Shown: piece after piece, positions 1 through 5,704 of the stretch
How positions within the stretch are numbered: position 1 is the stretch's first letter
How the letters are laid out: the number at the start of each line of letters is the position of its first letter
DNA from: CAYHWW01 sp964360145
Lineage (GTDB): Bacteria > Bdellovibrionota > UBA1018 > CAYHWW01
Length of the DNA: 5,726 nucleotides
Reading direction: 5' to 3'
NCBI GenBank assembly: GCA_964360145.1
Contig: CAYHWW010000205.1
Coordinates: forward strand, 1-5,726
Translations under genes and position numbers: made by a program
The notes under the pieces: generated by a model
What the model was told of the DNA's origin: nothing
What the model saw: the letters and a program-made list of their open reading frames with translations, nothing else
The model's database searches: none

Positions 1-365
1 GTCTTTTTTTCATCGTTCATGGTGGCTAGCAATCCCTCCATGCACTCGATGACGTCGGAGAAAAAGGCGGACATCAGAGGTAGAAGCTCCACGGCCTTTT
101 TGTCGATGCTTTTATAGCTGATGGACTTGCATATCTGGGCCAAAGAGCCGATTTTCTTGAGGCCTGAATGGTTCGGGTCCATGGCGACGATGGTTTTCGC
201 CGCTCCCATGATGCGATCGATGCGGATGGCGAACTCGCTGATGGGGACCGAGGCAGCGGTGAAATCAACCTGCTCATCCATTTGACTCACTAAGGCGGAC
301 GCCTCCCCCAAGAGGGCCATGGTCTCCTCATGAAAGCCATCCATGATCTCTTTATCGAGGGACAT
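1..365 (-). CDS. Partial helical protein of unknown function downstream of cheX (C-terminus off window)
   Basis: Seen: an open frame starting at ATG 365-363 and running off the left edge with no stop, giving 121 residues so far. A good Shine-Dalgarno, AGGAG at 375-371, lies 5 bases before the ATG, which fixes the start. The cheX stop is only 19 bases upstream, so the two genes are very probably cotranscribed. The protein appears almost wholly alpha-helical, with amphipathic stretches at about residues 3-30, 42-62 and 90-116. The central segment around residues 48-84 (RIDRIMGAAKTIVAMDP, then LKKIGSLAQICKSISYKS) looks like a conserved core. I see no Hpt motif (HxxKG), no REC aspartate pocket, no CheZ-like motif and no membrane segment. 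Inferred: a small chemosensory accessory or scaffold protein, judged from its neighbours only. I recall similar helical proteins near cheX in Bdellovibrio-like bacteria but cannot confirm this. The gene is certain; the function is unknown. Confidence 0.85.
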   Translation of the reverse strand, partial: MSLDKEIMDGFHEETMALLGEASALVSQMDEQVDFTAASVPISEFAIRIDRIMGAAKTIVAMDPNHSGLKKIGSLAQICKSISYKSIDKKAVELLPLMSAFFSDVIECMEGLLATMNDEKK

Positions 366-370
366 CGAAT

Positions 371-375
371 CTCCT
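371..375 (-). promoter_or_regulatory. Ribosome binding site AGGAG for the partial gene
   Basis: Reading the minus strand, AGGAG occupies 375-371, followed by five bases (ATTCG) and the ATG at 365. This is a strong match at normal spacing. It lies entirely in the 19-base gap after the cheX stop, so the downstream gene can initiate on its own ribosome site even though it probably shares the cheX transcript. Confidence 0.75.
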
Positions 376-384
376 GGCAAGGTC

Positions 385-873
385 CTAAGACAACGACTTG
401 GGGGCTACGCAAATCTCGATGTAAAAATCCCCATCCGGGGTCTGAAAGGGCAACACCACCACCGGCTCTTGAGATGCGGTTCTCGTGGTCAAACCCTTGC
501 CACGCACCACCGAGGGGATGGCCTTCTCCAGCGCATAACCGCTTTTGTTAAGGGTCGACTTGGCGCTGCCGTAGATGATGTTGAGGAGCTCCGCCGCGCC
601 GTCTTCCATGTCCGTGGTAATCGTCGTGAAATTCTCACCCAGCATGCCGCCCATGATCTTCAGAAACACCGCTTCGCTGAACGAGATGATCAATGAGCCA
701 TCGAATACCGCGCTGTTGATGCCCAAGACCGCGGCGATGGCGCACTCCCCTTGCTCCCCCTGCCCTTTGTAAAAGGGCTTCCCGCCGCGGGCCTCGATGC
801 CACACTGCGTCTTCAATGTCTCAAGGGTGCCTTCTATGAATGGTTTGAAAAACTGAGGATTAATGGATGACAC
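385..873 (-). CDS. cheX: CheX-family chemotaxis phosphatase
   Basis: Role (family knowledge): CheX/CheC/FliY-type proteins remove phosphate from CheY-type REC domains in the cytoplasm, acting as the signal-terminating phosphatase of a chemosensory pathway; CheX usually works as a dimer. Seen: 162 residues, close to the usual CheX length. The family opening (NPQFFKPFIEGTLETLKTQ, residues 5-23) is followed by beta-strand-rich segments (AIAAVLGINS at 45-54; SLIISFSE at 60-67) and the long helix with the catalytic ExxN signature, E95-L-L-N98, in DGAAELLNIIYGSAK. These correspond to the E and N that insert into the REC active site. Only one ExxN helix is present, as in CheX and unlike CheC, which has two. 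The start is a GTG, because an in-frame TAG lies four codons upstream (885-883). The initiation region is odd: GAGGTG overlaps the GTG, and an ATT three codons later is better spaced. Likely substrates are the REC domains encoded on the opposite strand. Confidence 0.9.
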   Translation of the reverse strand: MSSINPQFFKPFIEGTLETLKTQCGIEARGGKPFYKGQGEQGECAIAAVLGINSAVFDGSLIISFSEAVFLKIMGGMLGENFTTITTDMEDGAAELLNIIYGSAKSTLNKSGYALEKAIPSVVRGKGLTTRTASQEPVVVLPFQTPDGDFYIEICVAPKSLS

Positions 874-879
874 ACCTCT

Positions 880-907
880 ATTCTAAGGCCGCGGCAACAC
901 AAGTCAA
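880..907 (-). promoter_or_regulatory. Sigma-70-like promoter for cheX
   Basis: On the minus strand, TTGACT (907-902) is followed by a 16-base spacer and TAGAAT (885-880). Each hexamer matches the sigma-70 consensus at five of six positions. The expected start of transcription, about seven bases past the -10, falls at or within a base or two of 873, the G of the annotated GTG. The -35 box overlaps the palindrome at 903-914. This is a pattern match only; GC-rich intergenic DNA can give such hits by chance. Confidence 0.5.
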
Positions 908-914
908 TATTGAC
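903..914. repeat. Perfect 12-bp palindrome GTCAATATTGAC in the divergent intergenic region
   Basis: The twelve bases read identically on both strands, centred between 908 and 909, and the symmetry stops at the flanking bases. The site overlaps the -35 hexamer of the proposed cheX promoter, the usual position for a repressor operator, and lies about 35 bases upstream of the proposed sigma-28 promoter for cheA. The symmetry is certain. A role as binding site for a dimeric regulator is inferred, and no regulator with a DNA-binding domain is encoded in the window. Confidence 0.45.
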
Positions 915-948
915 GCGCTGTAAATCGCGATGACTCACTCCGACGCCG

Positions 949-975
949 TTAAGTTTATGCCGATGCACCCGATAT
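949..975 (+). promoter_or_regulatory. Sigma-28 (FliA)-type promoter for the cheA operon
   Basis: TTAAGTTT (949-956), exactly eleven bases, then CCCGATAT (968-975). The enterobacterial FliA consensus is TAAAGTTT-N11-GCCGATAA, so the -35 side matches seven of eight and the -10 side six of eight, at exact spacing. Transcription would start near 982, leaving a leader of about six bases before the ATG at 988. FliA control of chemotaxis genes is well established in flagellated bacteria, which makes the hit more credible. No sigma-70 promoter of comparable quality is visible on this strand. Confidence 0.55.
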
Positions 976-987
976 GAAGACATCACG

Positions 988-3579
988 ATGGAAACAGTAG
1001 ACCCGTCCCTTAAAGCACTGCTTCAAGAATACTCCGTGCACAGCAATGCCCGCCCCTACGCGCTCTGCATCGATGACGAAGCGGACATCCTGGAGCTCAT
1101 CAAGGCCACGCTGACGGATCTTGGCTTCGAGGTGCTGACAACGACGTCCCCGGAAGAGTTCATCGGCATGGTCAACAAATTCCGCTGGCAAACCGCTCTC
1201 ATCGTCGCGGACCTCAAAATGCCGCTCATGGACGGTCTCAGCCTCCGTGAGGCGGTGCTCAAAATCGACCCCACTGTACCCTTCGTCATCCTCTCCGGAT
1301 ACGTTGATAGGGAGCTGGCGCTGCGGGGCGTGGACCTCAAAATTTCAGCATTCCTGCAAAAACCCCTGAATCATGGGGAACTTCTTGCCGCCCTGGACAA
1401 AGAGATCGCACCGAGACTCAAGTCCCTCGCGGAGGAACGGGAGCTCATCACTGGATTCATCAGTGACGCGAAAACGCTGCTCGAACAAGCCGAGTCCCTG
1501 GCGCTGGAGCTTGAGGAACGCCCCGCGGACCTTACCTTGATCAACGAGATTTTCGGCATCACCCACACGATCAAAGGATCCAGCGGGTTCTTCGAGCCCA
1601 AGACCCTGCACAAATTCGCCCATCGCTTCGAAGAGGTGCTGAAACGGCTGCAAAGCGGGGAGACCACCACCTCACACACCGTGATCTCGACCATTCTCAA
1701 GGCCATTGATACCCTCCGCGAGCTCCTCATCGAATTTGAGAGTAGGGAGCACGCCCCCCGCGACCTGGAATCGATGACAGCGGCATTCAATTTTGAAGCA
1801 AACAGCGGAGCGTCGCAGGCATTGGAGGAGCGCGAAGCCACGAAGGAACCAACCGGCACCCCCGCCCGGGGACATGCGCCCAGGGTGAGCGAGATCAAGG
1901 TCGAGTGCGCGCTCTTGGACAAGTTTCTCCAAGCCTCAGGGGAAGTGACCGTCGTCCGCAACATGATCAATAAAGCGATGTCCTCCCTGGAGCGGACCCA
2001 TGGCGCGGATAAAGACGTGCAGAACATCAGCGGGCTTCTGGAGGAGCTCAATAAGATCAATTCAGCGCTTCAGGGGCAAATCGCCGATCTGAGGAAAATA
2101 TCCCTGAAGCTGGTGCTGAAGCAGGTGCCACGGATCCTACGGGACGTGACCCGGGCCCTGGGCAAGGAAGCGGATCTCACCATCGTGGGTGATTCCATCC
2201 GCGTGGACACCGCCATCGCGGACATCCTCAACAACAGCCTGATCCATCTCATCAAGAACAGCCTTGACCATGGGCTAGAGCCCCCGGAAGAACGCCTGCG
2301 CGGGGGCAAGAGCAGGCGGGGCATGATCTCCATCCATTGCCACGTCCATGATGAGAACGTGCACATCTCCATTGAAGATGATGGACGGGGCATCAATGCG
2401 GCGGCCATACGCAAGAAACTCGTGAGCAATGGCTCACACACGGCGGAGGAAGCAGCTCTTCTGAGCGACCCTGAGATATGGCACATGATTTTCGAGGCCG
2501 GGTTCAGCACCGCCGTGGAAGTCACTGATCTCTCCGGCCGCGGCGTGGGGATGAGCATGGTCAAGACCAGCGTCGAAACCCTGGGGGGGAGAATCGATAT
2601 TGAGTCTAAAGAAGGCGCGGGGGCGAAATTCACCCTTGTGATGCCCATCCCGAAATCCGTGCTCATCAAGAACTACCTCTTTGTCAGGTGCAGTGGGCTG
2701 GTTTTCGGGGTGCCCGAAGACCAGATCGACAAGGTTGTCCTCATCAATGACTCCAATGCCAAGGAGTTGATCAGTTCGCTTGAGGGCACTCCGACTTTAT
2801 GCAGCGAGAATGGCATCATCCCCTTGATCGATCTCAATAAGCTGTTGTTCATGCCGGAGAAAGCGGTAGCTCGCACGGAATTTGGAGTCATTGTCGTGCG
2901 CACCACCGACGGCCGACGCATGGGGCTCACCGTGGATGGCATTGGCGACCTGGAAGATGTGGTCGTCAAGCCGATCTCTGGTTGCTTAAGGGACATCGGT
3001 CTCTATTCCGGTGCGACTTTTTTAGCGGACAATACGGTGGGGTTGCTCATGAACATCGATGGCATCGCACGAAAGGCCGGCGCGGCCATTGAAGAGAAAA
3101 CATTGAAACGACGCCCGCCCTCGTCGCGGAATGAGCCACCACCGCCAAAGACAGAGGTCGACTGGTTGCTCATCGAACTGCATACTCCCGGCCTTTATGC
3201 CATAAATAGATCTGAGATATTCCGTGTCGAAGAAATGGAAATGAAGCACACGCAACAGCTTCACAACACTCTGATCGCCCCGTATCGCAACAAGACCCTC
3301 AATATATTGAACCTGGGCGATCTCCTTGAGGCGACGGAGCAGGGAAACCCGTCCCCTTCGACTCCCAGCGAAGAGCGGTTTGCCGTCGTAGTTTTCGCCC
3401 GGGGGAATGGTTTTGTGGGCGTCAGAGTGAGAAAGATCCTCGACATCGTCAGCACCAGCGCCCCCATCGCGCCAGCCATGTCACAACGGCACGGAACTAA
3501 AGGGAACCTCATCGTGCAGGGGCGCACCGCCCTCGTGCTCAGCCCCCTTGAAATCATTGAATATGCCCAGGCTGGTTAA
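988..3579 (+). CDS. CheA-type chemosensory histidine kinase, REC-Hpt-P3-HATPase-CheW-CheW
   Basis: A cytoplasmic kinase that should autophosphorylate an Hpt histidine with ATP and pass phosphate to REC domains. Domains seen in its 863 residues: REC at about 24-140 (acid pair D29/D30, acceptor D75 in LIVADLKMP, S103, K125-P126); Hpt at about 150-255 (HTIKGSSGFF, H193); a charged, proline-containing linker, 270-300; P3 dimerisation at about 302-375; ATPase at about 376-555 with N box HLIKNSLDHGLE (420-431), G1 DDGRG (464-468), F box IFEAGFSTA (501-509) and G2 GRGVGM (517-522); CheW-like at about 558-697; proline-rich linker at about 705-722; second CheW-like at about 725-858. All ATP-binding motifs look intact. 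Odd points: the REC is N-terminal rather than C-terminal as in FrzE-like kinases, there is no P2 CheY/CheB-docking domain, and CheW is doubled. No other in-frame start suits the REC domain better. Ribosome-site support is poor (GAAG at 976-979 at best). It is the first gene of a four-gene operon. Confidence 0.93.
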   Translation: METVDPSLKALLQEYSVHSNARPYALCIDDEADILELIKATLTDLGFEVLTTTSPEEFIGMVNKFRWQTALIVADLKMPLMDGLSLREAVLKIDPTVPFVILSGYVDRELALRGVDLKISAFLQKPLNHGELLAALDKEIAPRLKSLAEERELITGFISDAKTLLEQAESLALELEERPADLTLINEIFGITHTIKGSSGFFEPKTLHKFAHRFEEVLKRLQSGETTTSHTVISTILKAIDTLRELLIEFESREHAPRDLESMTAAFNFEANSGASQALEEREATKEPTGTPARGHAPRVSEIKVECALLDKFLQASGEVTVVRNMINKAMSSLERTHGADKDVQNISGLLEELNKINSALQGQIADLRKISLKLVLKQVPRILRDVTRALGKEADLTIVGDSIRVDTAIADILNNSLIHLIKNSLDHGLEPPEERLRGGKSRRGMISIHCHVHDENVHISIEDDGRGINAAAIRKKLVSNGSHTAEEAALLSDPEIWHMIFEAGFSTAVEVTDLSGRGVGMSMVKTSVETLGGRIDIESKEGAGAKFTLVMPIPKSVLIKNYLFVRCSGLVFGVPEDQIDKVVLINDSNAKELISSLEGTPTLCSENGIIPLIDLNKLLFMPEKAVARTEFGVIVVRTTDGRRMGLTVDGIGDLEDVVVKPISGCLRDIGLYSGATFLADNTVGLLMNIDGIARKAGAAIEEKTLKRRPPSSRNEPPPPKTEVDWLLIELHTPGLYAINRSEIFRVEEMEMKHTQQLHNTLIAPYRNKTLNILNLGDLLEATEQGNPSPSTPSEERFAVVVFARGNGFVGVRVRKILDIVSTSAPIAPAMSQRHGTKGNLIVQGRTALVLSPLEIIEYAQAG

Positions 3580-3595
3580 AGTTTTCCCATCCATT

Positions 3596-3937
3596 ATGAA
3601 CTTCGACCGGTTTTTTCAGGCTTTTGCAGGCATGGAAGATGTGGCCTATGACACCATTCAGAACTACCTCTCACTGGAGCCCCGGCTCATCAATGATCTC
3701 ACTGCCGCAGCGCGAGAGGGCAACGCGAAAGCCCTCGAGATCGCCGCGCACTCCTTGAAAGGAACCGTCTCAAACTTCCATGCTGAGCCCTGCTGTGAAG
3801 CCGCGCACGCCCTGGAGGCGATCGCCCGCGACGGGAATCTCACCGAGGCACATGAGCACGTCGAACGCCTCCTCCATGAGCTGGAACGATTGAGACCTGA
3901 ATTACGAAACCTGCTGAACCAAAAGAAGGCCGCATGA
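3596..3937 (+). CDS. Free-standing Hpt (histidine phosphotransfer) protein
   Basis: Role: a single-domain shuttle that takes phosphate from one REC aspartate and gives it to another by its histidine. Seen: 113 residues from ATG 3596, the usual Hpt size, all helical, beginning FDRFFQAFAGMEDVAYDTIQ and carrying AAHSLKGTVSNF (51-62) with H52 as acceptor in the HSLKG motif; helices follow to about residue 107. The start is chosen because the family's first helix begins right after this Met. In-frame ATG 3563 and TTG 3548 lie upstream, inside the end of cheA, and would add 11 or 16 residues foreign to the fold. None of the three starts has a clear ribosome site, so coupling to cheA translation is likely. 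The gene begins 16 bases after the cheA stop and ends in an ATGA overlap with the next gene. It probably links the CheA REC, the REC-DHp protein, or REC proteins encoded elsewhere. Function is confident, start less so. Confidence 0.87.
   Translation: MNFDRFFQAFAGMEDVAYDTIQNYLSLEPRLINDLTAAAREGNAKALEIAAHSLKGTVSNFHAEPCCEAAHALEAIARDGNLTEAHEHVERLLHELERLRPELRNLLNQKKAA
3924..3929 (+). promoter_or_regulatory. Ribosome binding site AGAAGG before the REC-DHp gene
   Basis: AGAAGG lies inside the end of the Hpt gene, four bases before ATG 3934 and seven before ATG 3937. The second ATG has the more usual spacing, so the product may begin one residue later than annotated. Either start overlaps the Hpt stop codon (TGA 3935-3937), which suggests coupled translation. 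Confidence 0.5.
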
Positions 3938-4584
3938 TGGAACAACGCAAAATACTCATCGTGGATGACAATGAAGTCGACGTGAGAATGATCTCGCTGG
4001 TCCTGGAAAAAAAAGGGTTTAAAACGATATCATTGCCCTCGGGAGAGGGCTGCCTTGAGCTGATTGAGTCGGAAAAGCCATCCATCATCCTTTTGGACAT
4101 CCTCATGCCAGGCTTGCCTGGAGATCAGGTCCTGCACCTGATCCGGGAGAAGCATTCGGCGATCACGCTGCCCGTCATCATGATTTCAGGGAAGACCGAC
4201 GCCTCCGACATCGTAGAGTCCCTCTGCCTGGGCGCGAACGATTACATCACGAAGCCCATCGACTTTGAAGTCGCGCTGATGAGAATCTACACGCACTTGA
4301 AGATCGCTGACCTCTCCCGCGAGATGTCCCGGCTGCGGGAGGCTGAGGCCGTGAATGCGATGATCGCGACATACAATCACGAGATCAACAACCCCCTGGC
4401 CATCGCCCTGGGCTCACTGAAAATCCTCCTGGATAAACACAGAGGCGATGGTGAATTCTCTCGCTTGGAACAGGCGCTCTGGCGCATTGCTGACGTCGTG
4501 AAAAAAATTGATGGCATCATCATGAAAGGCGACCTCCAGTACGGCGAGTACACGAAAACGTCAAAGATGCTGAAACTGAAATGA
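3934..4584 (+). CDS. Response regulator with C-terminal HisKA-like (DHp) domain and no ATPase domain
   Basis: Seen: 216 residues. An N-terminal REC domain at about 5-122 has every active-site residue: D11/D12, acceptor D55 in IILLDILMPG, S85, K107-P108. A helical linker (123-142) leads into a DHp-like helix with the H box YNHEINNPLAIA (H149), and a second helix at about 175-197. The protein then ends, with no N, G1, F or G2 box, so it cannot bind ATP as a kinase does. The next gene is in a different frame and has its own H box and full ATPase, so this is not an obvious frameshifted kinase. The H box carries E150-I-N-N153, the ExxN pattern that in HisKA kinases supports phosphatase activity (family knowledge). 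Inferred roles: a REC-gated phosphatase, a phosphotransfer protein, or an adaptor that dimerises with the neighbouring kinase. It shares ATGA overlaps with both neighbours, implying tight co-translation. The gene and its domains are secure; the activity is open. Confidence 0.88.
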   Translation: MMEQRKILIVDDNEVDVRMISLVLEKKGFKTISLPSGEGCLELIESEKPSIILLDILMPGLPGDQVLHLIREKHSAITLPVIMISGKTDASDIVESLCLGANDYITKPIDFEVALMRIYTHLKIADLSREMSRLREAEAVNAMIATYNHEINNPLAIALGSLKILLDKHRGDGEFSRLEQALWRIADVVKKIDGIIMKGDLQYGEYTKTSKMLKLK

Positions 4585-5636
4585 TCATGGCGAACAACGG
4601 GCCGATGCTTCCACCATTTGAGGGACTGGCTGAGCTGATCATGTCAGCGCCCTGCGTCTTTTATATCTATGATTCCACGCTGGGGCGCGTGGAGACCCTC
4701 CATGTCGGAGATGAGTGCCGCATTGAAAGCCACGTGCGCGATCTTCTGTCGCCCGACATGTTCTCAAAGGGCGGATTCACGGCTGATTACGAGGTGGGTG
4801 CCGCCCCTGTGACGCGGCTCGTGCGCATTTGGCACACTGCCATCATGGATGCCCAGGGCCACGCCACTCCCCGTTTCGTGGGTATGGCCGTGGATGTAAC
4901 GCCGACGTTAAAAGAAGAACAGGCTACCCAGGCATCAAAAATGTCCGCCTTAGGCGAGATTTCGAGCGCTATTGCCCACGAGATCACGAATCCGCTGACG
5001 ATCCTCTCTGGATACACCTCGATGCTGCAAAATGCATTGTCCGGGCCCCCACTCAACATCGAGAACATCAAAATGATGCTGGATAAAATCGTTGGCACCG
5101 TGCTCCGCATGTCTAGGATCATATCGGGTCTTCGCACTTACGCACGCAATGCCGAGGCGGATCCCATGCAGCTCAAGCCTTTGCGCGAGATTGTCGACGA
5201 CACCCTCTCCCTTTGCCAGGCCAAACTAAAGAGCCATGATATCCAGCTCCTCATCGACGGCCCCATCGATGACCTGACGATCACCTGTCGGCCCGTGCAG
5301 ATTTCGCAGATTCTGTTGAATCTCATCAATAACGCGTACGATGCCGTGGAACACCTCGATGAACGGTGGATCAAGGTGAGTGTGATCATGCACCACGATA
5401 GGCTTCAGCTTTCCATCGAGAACTCAGGTCCGCCCATCCCCACGGAAGTGCGCAAGAGGATGTTCCATCTTTTTTTCACCACGAAGGGCGCCGGAAAAGG
5501 CACGGGACTCGGACTGAGCATCTCCAAGGGGATCGCCGAAGACCATGGTGGCTCTTTGAAGCTGGATGAGCAGGCTCAGCATCCACGGTTTACGCTGACG
5601 ATTCCGGTCAAACAACAAACAGCAAAAGCAGCGTAG
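4581..5636 (+). CDS. Soluble PAS-like sensor histidine kinase (HisKA-HATPase)
   Basis: Role: a cytoplasmic two-component kinase that phosphorylates its own histidine and then a REC aspartate. Seen in 351 residues: a divergent PAS-like sensor at about 15-107 ending in a PAC-like strand (FVGMAVDVTP, 99-108); a coiled linker; HisKA at about 118-188 with H box IAHEITNPLT (H133, ExxN at 134-137); HATPase at about 200-345 with N box LLNLINNAYDAV (N251), F box LFFTTK (297-302) and G2 GKGTGLGL (305-312). The G1 position reads NSGPPIP (281-287) where DxGxG is usual, so the adenine-contacting Asp is Asn; such variants occur in kinases with the FFTTK box, so activity is probably kept. There is no membrane span, so the signal is internal or comes through a partner. 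ATG 4581 overlaps the previous stop (ATGATC), and ATG 4587 is an alternative with equally little ribosome-site support. The obvious partner is the adjacent REC-DHp protein. Last gene of the operon. Confidence 0.9.
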   Translation: MIMANNGPMLPPFEGLAELIMSAPCVFYIYDSTLGRVETLHVGDECRIESHVRDLLSPDMFSKGGFTADYEVGAAPVTRLVRIWHTAIMDAQGHATPRFVGMAVDVTPTLKEEQATQASKMSALGEISSAIAHEITNPLTILSGYTSMLQNALSGPPLNIENIKMMLDKIVGTVLRMSRIISGLRTYARNAEADPMQLKPLREIVDDTLSLCQAKLKSHDIQLLIDGPIDDLTITCRPVQISQILLNLINNAYDAVEHLDERWIKVSVIMHHDRLQLSIENSGPPIPTEVRKRMFHLFFTTKGAGKGTGLGLSISKGIAEDHGGSLKLDEQAQHPRFTLTIPVKQQTAKAA

Positions 5637-5673
5637 GCTCGGTCTTTTCCCGCCTGGCTTCGTTGCTCCTTCT

Positions 5674-5704
5674 CGTGGCTCCACGCGACGGGCATGAGCC
5701 CGTC
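5674..5704. other. GC-rich hairpin pair after the operon (possible weak terminator or repeat edge)
   Basis: Two adjacent stems follow the last stop codon. The first is CGTG-GCTC-CACG (5674-5685). The stronger is a perfect 7-bp stem, GACGGGC (5687-5693) and GCCCGTC (5698-5704), with loop ATGA. No run of T follows, only TTGG, so it does not fit a standard intrinsic terminator. It could still pause polymerase, stabilise the 3' end, or be the edge of an intergenic repeat cut off by the window. No gene is supportable in 5637-5726. Confidence 0.35.

Noticed and set aside
330..772. Plus-strand open frames opposite cheX (65 to 117 codons)
   Set aside because: The opposite strand has a clear CheX with the ExxN signature and a following gene with a good ribosome site; the plus-strand translations show no family features.
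910..938. Sigma-70 promoter for cheA from TTGACG (910-915)
   Set aside because: At spacings of 16 to 18 bases the -10 positions read GACTCA, ACTCAC or CTCACT, none close to TATAAT. The sigma-28 match further on is much better.
2583..2589. G7 run in the cheA ATPase region as a phase-variable tract
   Set aside because: Seven bases is short for a contingency tract, and the run simply encodes the conserved Gly-Gly after the G2 box.
1371..2669. Long minus-strand open frames of 229 and 199 codons opposite cheA
   Set aside because: Both are rich in Ser, Arg and Leu, have no recognisable motifs, and lie opposite intact Hpt, P3 and ATPase coding sequence. They are typical shadows of GC-rich genes.
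4006..4033. A8 run followed by GGG in the REC-DHp gene as a programmed -1 frameshift site
   Set aside because: The A-AAA-AAA heptamer is in the right phase, but a -1 shift meets TAA almost at once (AGG GTT TAA), giving a product of only about 30 residues. It is probably just the Glu-Lys-Lys codons.
3934..5636. REC-DHp gene and following kinase as a single hybrid kinase split by a frameshift
   Set aside because: The second gene has its own PAS-like region, H box and ATPase domain, and the junction is a clean ATGA stop-start overlap. Joining them would give two consecutive H boxes.
5424..5684. Minus-strand 86-codon open frame at the right end
   Set aside because: Most of it lies antisense to the ATPase domain of the kinase. 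The rest is Arg- and Pro-rich with no motif or ribosome site I can support.
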